From an uncultured Collinsella sp. (GTDB lineage Bacteria; Actinomycetota; Coriobacteriia; Coriobacteriales; Coriobacteriaceae): 9,705 bases of DNA. The stretch lies in assembly GCA_938036665.1 (NCBI GenBank), contig CALHWR010000205.1, forward strand, positions 1 to 9,705, given 5' to 3'. The stretch's first letter is position 1. Every line of letters begins with the position of its first letter. The notes beneath the pieces are model-generated. The model was not told the DNA's origin. It saw nothing but the letters and a program-made list of their open reading frames with translations, and did not search any database. This document shows, piece by piece, positions 6,621-9,705 of the stretch. A program made the translations under genes and the position numbers.

Positions 6621-7682
6621 ATGTCCAAAGCACTCGACCCCAAAGACACCTGCGTCCTCGTTACCGGTGGCGCCGGCTTTATCGGCTCGCACACCGTCGT
6701 TCAGCTGCTCGAGGGTGGCTACCAGGTCGTCATCGTCGATGATCTCTCCAACTCCAGCGCCGTCGCCGTCGACCGCGTCAAGACCATCGTGGGCGACGAG
6801 GCCGCCAAGAACCTCACCTTCTACGAGGCCAACGTGCTCGACCGCGATGCGATGAACAAGATCTTCGATACCCATCAGATCGACCGTGTCATCCACTTTG
6901 CCGGCTTTAAGGCCGTCGGCGAGTCGGTGAGCAAGCCCGTCGAGTACTACCACAACAACATCGAGAACACCCTGGTGCTCATCGACGTCATGCGCAACCA
7001 TGGCTGCAAGTCCATCATCTTCTCGAGCTCCTCGACCGTCTACGGCGACCCGGACAACCCGCCCGTCACCGAGGAAGACCCCAAGAAGCCCGCAACCAAC
7101 CCCTATGGCTGGACCAAGTGGATGATCGAGCAGATCCTTATGGACGTCCACACCGCCGACCCCGAGTGGGACGTCGTGCTGCTCCGTTACTTCAACCCCA
7201 TCGGCGCTCATCCGTCGGGCCTGATCGGCGAGGACCCCAAGGGCATCCCCAACAACCTGGTGCCCTATGTCGCCCAGGTTGCCGTGGGCAAGCTCGAGGC
7301 CGTTCAGGTCTTTGGCAATGACTACCCCACTCCCGACGGCACGGGCGTGCGCGACTATATCCACGTTTGTGACCTGGCCTCGGGCCACGTTGCCGCCCTC
7401 AACTGGATGAACGGCAAGACCGGCGTCGAGATCTTCAACCTGGGCACCGGCACCGGCACCTCGGTGCTCGAGGTCGTCGCCGCCTTCTCCAAGGCCTGCG
7501 GCAAGGAGCTGCCCTATGTGATTCGCGAGCGCCGCGCCGGCGATATCGCCGCCAACTGGTGCGATGCCTCAAAGGCCGAGCGCATGATGGGCTGGAAGGC
7601 CCAGTACGACATCGCGGACATGTGCCGCGATAGCTGGAACTGGCAGAGCCACAACCCCAACGGCTTCACCGACGCCGAGTAG
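6621..7682 (+). CDS. galE: UDP-glucose 4-epimerase (GalE)
   Basis: A 353-residue cytoplasmic NAD-dependent epimerase that interconverts UDP-galactose and UDP-glucose in the Leloir pathway and in supply of sugars for surface polysaccharides. Seen: the Rossmann nucleotide motif TGGAGFIGSH at 15-24; SSSSTVYG at 135-142; NPYGWTK at 160-166, giving the Ser137-Tyr162-Lys166 catalytic set of extended short-chain dehydrogenases; and the GalE-typical YFNPIGAHPSG, GIPNNLVPY and GVRDYIHV segments. Near the end, AANWCDASKA aligns with the E. coli segment containing Tyr299, placing Asn312 at that substrate-gate position. The frame is open further upstream, but the ATG at 6621 has AGGAGA four bases before it and starts at the normal position for the family. 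The gene stands alone and ends at a strong terminator; no galK or galT is in the window. Confidence 0.96.
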   Translation: MSKALDPKDTCVLVTGGAGFIGSHTVVQLLEGGYQVVIVDDLSNSSAVAVDRVKTIVGDEAAKNLTFYEANVLDRDAMNKIFDTHQIDRVIHFAGFKAVGESVSKPVEYYHNNIENTLVLIDVMRNHGCKSIIFSSSSTVYGDPDNPPVTEEDPKKPATNPYGWTKWMIEQILMDVHTADPEWDVVLLRYFNPIGAHPSGLIGEDPKGIPNNLVPYVAQVAVGKLEAVQVFGNDYPTPDGTGVRDYIHVCDLASGHVAALNWMNGKTGVEIFNLGTGTGTSVLEVVAAFSKACGKELPYVIRERRAGDIAANWCDASKAERMMGWKAQYDIADMCRDSWNWQSHNPNGFTDAE

Positions 7683-7704
7683 CAAAAACCTACATACCGT
7701 TCTT

Positions 7705-7738
7705 GCCCCGATCTCACGTTGTGAGGTCGGGGCTTTTT
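7705..7738 (+). terminator. Rho-independent terminator of galE
   Basis: A 13-bp stem, GCCCCGATCTCAC with GTGAGGTCGGGGC (one G-U pair), encloses a GTT loop and is followed by five T residues. It lies 22 bp after the galE stop and separates galE from malQ. Confidence 0.95.
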
Positions 7739-7787
7739 CATGGCATGTAGCCATTCGCCGAAAATCGACCAACTTTTTTATCTTGCC

Positions 7788-7817
7788 TGTACATGTTTAA
7801 ACAACATGTTTTACAAT
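7788..7817 (+). promoter_or_regulatory. Candidate malQ promoter with an operator-like palindrome in the spacer
   Basis: TGTACA (7788-7793) and TACAAT (7812-7817) are 18 bp apart and resemble -35 and -10 boxes. The spacer contains the perfect 10-bp palindrome TGTTTAAACA (7794-7803), and ACATGTTT is repeated at 7791-7798 and 7804-7811. A regulator bound here would cover the core promoter. The predicted leader is about 80 nt; apart from SD-like GGAGG at 7840-7844 with no start codon at a usable distance, little is seen in it. Confidence 0.4.
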
Positions 7818-7902
7818 AGGCGTATCGAATCAGAACATCGGAGGCGGACTGCACACCCATCGGCAGGCCGACCCCACAACAAGAAGGTTGGTGAGCGCAT
7901 TC

Positions 7903-9414
7903 ATGGAGCGTGCAAGCGGCGTCCTCATGCCCGTCTCATCTCTGCCCGGACCATACGGAATCGGCGGCTTTGGCTGGAATGCCTACGACTTCGTCGATTT
8001 TCTCGCCTCGTGCAAACAACATTACTGGCAGATTCTGCCCCTTACGACGACCAGCTATGGCGATTCGCCTTATCAGTCGTTCTCGGCCCGCGCAGGCAAC
8101 CCCAACTTTATCGACTTTGCCGAGCTTATCGAGGCAGGGTATCTGGAGCAGCGCGATATCGATGGCGTGTATCTGGGATCCGACCCCAGCAATGTCGACT
8201 ACGGTGCTATCTTTGGCGGCCGCCGTCAGATTCTCGACCGCGCCGCCGAGCGCTTTGCTGCCGACAAGCCGGCCGATTTCGATGACTTTATCCAGGCCAA
8301 CGAGGACTGGCTCATCCCCTACTGTGAGTTCATGACCGTCAAAGAGGAGTGCGGTCTCAAGGCGTTTTGGGAGTGGCCCGCGGAGCTCCGCACCCGCGGC
8401 GAGGCTTCCGCCAAGGTCTGCGCCGACCATCCGGCGCGTATGCTCTACCACCAGATGACGCAGTACTTCTTCGATCGCCAGTGGAGCCGCCTCAAGGCCT
8501 ATGCCAACGAGCGCGACATTCTCATCATCGGCGACCTGCCCATCTATGTCTCGCGTGACTCCGTCGAGATGTGGGCGACACCTGAGCTCTTTAAGATCGA
8601 CGCCGCCGGCAATCCCGTGAGCGTCGCCGGCACGCCGCCCGACCAGTTCTCGGCCACCGGCCAGTACTGGGGCAACCCCATCTACGACTGGGACGCCATG
8701 GAGGCCGACGGCTTCTCCTGGTGGGAGGGCCGCATTCGCGCCGCCCTCGACATGTACGACGTCATCCGCCTGGATCACTTCCGCGGCTTCGAGGCCTATT
8801 GGGAGGTGCCGTTCTCCTCGCCTGATTCGTCCTACGGTTCGTGGACGCAGGGTCCCGGCCTCAAGCTCTTCAAGACACTCGAGGAAAAGCTCGGCACGCT
8901 GCCCATCATCGCCGAGGATCTGGGCTTCCTCACCCCCGGCGTCATCGATATGCGCGACAACTCGGGCTTCCCCGGCATGAAGATCCTGCAGTTTGCCTTT
9001 GAGGGCACCAACTCGTACTACCTGCCGCACAACTACATTGCCAACACCGTCGCCTACGTGGGCACTCACGACAACGAGACGGCACGCGGCTGGTTTGAAG
9101 GAACGGCTACCCCGCGTCAGCGCGAGCAGACAGCCCTGTACACCCATCAGCAGGCCGGCGAACCCATCGCCGACGCGCTCAACCGAACCATCGCAGCCAG
9201 CGTGAGCGACACGTGCGTCTACACCATGCAGGACCTGCTCAACTTGGGCAACGAGGCGCGCATCAACACCCCTGCCACGCTGGGCGGCAACTGGACCTGG
9301 CGCGCCGCGGAGGGCTTCGACGCAGAGCCTCTGGCCAGCCGCATCCACGCCGAGTGCGAGGTCTACTGCCGCGCCGAGGAGCCGGTCGAAAAAGAGGCAA
9401 AAACCTCAATTTGA
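7903..9414 (+). CDS. malQ: 4-alpha-glucanotransferase (amylomaltase, GH77)
   Basis: MalQ is a cytoplasmic disproportionating enzyme that transfers alpha-1,4-glucan segments between malto-oligosaccharides, releasing glucose and making longer chains for phosphorylase. Seen: the N-terminal SGVLMPVSSLPGPYGIG typical of GH77; IIGDLPIYVSRDS; TPPDQFSATGQYWGNPIYDW; and the three catalytic acids in family motifs, Asp291 in RLDHFRG (nucleophile), Glu338 in IIAEDLG (acid/base) and Asp390 in GTHDNE. The length, 503 residues, is normal for the short bacterial type. Start choice: TTG at 7888 and GTG at 7891 lie in frame upstream, but they sit almost on the AGAAGG sequence. The ATG at 7903 has GGTGAG seven bases before it and matches the usual N-terminus. 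No clear terminator follows the gene. Confidence 0.96.
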   Translation: MERASGVLMPVSSLPGPYGIGGFGWNAYDFVDFLASCKQHYWQILPLTTTSYGDSPYQSFSARAGNPNFIDFAELIEAGYLEQRDIDGVYLGSDPSNVDYGAIFGGRRQILDRAAERFAADKPADFDDFIQANEDWLIPYCEFMTVKEECGLKAFWEWPAELRTRGEASAKVCADHPARMLYHQMTQYFFDRQWSRLKAYANERDILIIGDLPIYVSRDSVEMWATPELFKIDAAGNPVSVAGTPPDQFSATGQYWGNPIYDWDAMEADGFSWWEGRIRAALDMYDVIRLDHFRGFEAYWEVPFSSPDSSYGSWTQGPGLKLFKTLEEKLGTLPIIAEDLGFLTPGVIDMRDNSGFPGMKILQFAFEGTNSYYLPHNYIANTVAYVGTHDNETARGWFEGTATPRQREQTALYTHQQAGEPIADALNRTIAASVSDTCVYTMQDLLNLGNEARINTPATLGGNWTWRAAEGFDAEPLASRIHAECEVYCRAEEPVEKEAKTSI

Positions 9415-9474
9415 CGGAAATGTAAAAAATCTTTTTGAAAATTGTGCGTTTTGCTGGTAAGCGTCCCGCCGTCG

Positions 9475-9483
9475 TGGTATAAT
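9475..9483 (+). promoter_or_regulatory. Extended -10 promoter ahead of the structured leader
   Basis: TGGTATAAT is a perfect extended -10 element (TGn plus TATAAT). The -35 region is weak, as is common with extended -10 promoters. Transcription would start near 9490, giving a leader of about 120 nt before the partial gene at 9611. Confidence 0.7.
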
Positions 9484-9492
9484 CGCATGAGA

Positions 9493-9590
9493 GGCAGTCA
9501 GGGATAAGAACCTGTTTTCACAGCGATACACTGGCCATGAAAACAGGTTCGACTGTGAAAAGGCAGAGCACCGGGAAGGAAGACCCGGTG
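9493..9590 (+). ncRNA. Structured 5' leader, possible riboswitch or other cis-regulatory RNA of unassigned class
   Basis: Downstream of a strong promoter and upstream of a start codon, the transcript can form an outer helix CAGTC (9495-9499) with GACTG (9551-9555), a 13-bp perfect hairpin stem 9508-9520 with 9538-9550 (17-nt loop), and a 3' hairpin CACCGGG with CCCGGTG (9569-9590) whose 8-nt loop is purine-rich. A competing 9-bp pairing, 9515-9523 with 9553-9561, would exclude the first two helices. I do not recognise a known class: the core motifs I remember for c-di-GMP-I, TPP, FMN, SAM, cobalamin, glycine, fluoride and T-box RNAs are absent. No U-tract follows the 3' hairpin, so any control would more likely act on translation. 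Function is not established. Confidence 0.5.
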
Positions 9591-9610
9591 TATAAAATGG
9601 GGAAAAACGC

Positions 9611-9705
9611 ATGAAGAATGAATGGACTGAGCAGGACTTGCGGCAATTCGTCGAAAGTTCGCGGCCTGTGTTTCAGGATGTGAGCCTGACGCAGGTGGAC
9701 GAGGA
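9611..9705 (+). CDS. N-terminus of an unidentified protein, truncated by the window end
   Basis: The ATG at 9611 opens a frame that runs to the window edge; 31 complete codons are visible, beginning MKNEWTEQDLRQFVESSRPV. A GGGG tract ends eight bases upstream as a modest ribosome-binding site, and the start follows the structured leader. The visible residues are hydrophilic, with no signal peptide or membrane segment. The segment VESSRPVFQDVSL loosely recalls the start of sensory or signalling proteins, but this is too short to assign. It is transcribed in the same direction as malQ from its own promoter. Confidence 0.65.
   Translation, partial: MKNEWTEQDLRQFVESSRPVFQDVSLTQVDE

Noticed and set aside
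6522..7388. Minus-strand open frame across galE
   Set aside because: Antisense shadow of galE, no ribosome-binding site or domain.
7936..9348. A 470-codon minus-strand open frame
   Set aside because: Antisense shadow of malQ; malQ carries all GH77 catalytic motifs.
9569..9590. Resemblance of CCGGGAAGGAAG to the SRP RNA tip motif
   Set aside because: The flanking conserved SRP bases and asymmetric internal loop are absent; here AAGGAAGA is simply the loop of a 7-bp hairpin.
9569..9600. 3' leader hairpin as a transcription terminator
   Set aside because: No run of T residues follows the stem; TATAAAATGGGG is found instead.
9597..9614. Short ATG frame overlapping the start of the last gene
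   Set aside because: Only five codons before a stop; the GGGG within it works better as the ribosome-binding site of the ATG at 9611.

Overview
The window looks like chromosomal DNA from a gut actinobacterium of the class Coriobacteriia, most likely Collinsella. The basis is high GC content, strongly C/G-ending codons, a bifidobacterial-type phosphoketolase beside a LacI-family regulator, and a PcsB/CwlO-like hydrolase with a twin-arginine-like leader. The genus is inferred from gene content and style, not from a search. No phage, plasmid, CRISPR, tRNA or rRNA genes were seen.

Layout from left to right. Positions 1-2547 (minus strand) hold a phosphoketolase gene (xfp) whose 3' end runs off the window. 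Upstream of it are two palindromic operators with a central CG, 21 bp apart, then a LacI-family regulator gene (2752-3780, minus). A 183-bp divergent promoter region separates the regulator from murB (3964-4926, plus). murB ends at a terminator that also has a U-run on the opposite strand and so can serve the converging gene. Next comes a 33-bp perfect inverted repeat pair, extending to 39 bp with two mismatches, around a small hairpin (about 4999-5146). A secreted cell-wall hydrolase gene (5149-6354, minus) follows. After a 266-bp divergent promoter region come galE (6621-7682, plus) with a strong terminator, then malQ (7903-9414, plus). At the right end, an extended -10 promoter drives a leader of about 120 nt rich in inverted repeats, ahead of a gene cut off after 31 residues (9611-9705).

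How the genes fit together. Three enzymes handle carbohydrate: MalQ remodels malto-oligosaccharides, GalE interconverts UDP-glucose and UDP-galactose, and phosphoketolase splits xylulose-5-P or fructose-6-P to acetyl-phosphate. The regulator next to xfp and the paired operators suggest sugar-responsive control of the phosphoketolase. MurB and the hydrolase make and remodel peptidoglycan. These are mostly single-gene transcription units, each with its own promoter, not one operon.

The coding regions are ordinary. The points worth a second look are non-coding: the long inverted repeat behind the hydrolase gene, the structured leader at the right end, and the operator set around the regulator and xfp. 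Smaller points are a probable one-base frameshift at the 3' end of xfp and an Asn at the substrate-gate position of GalE.
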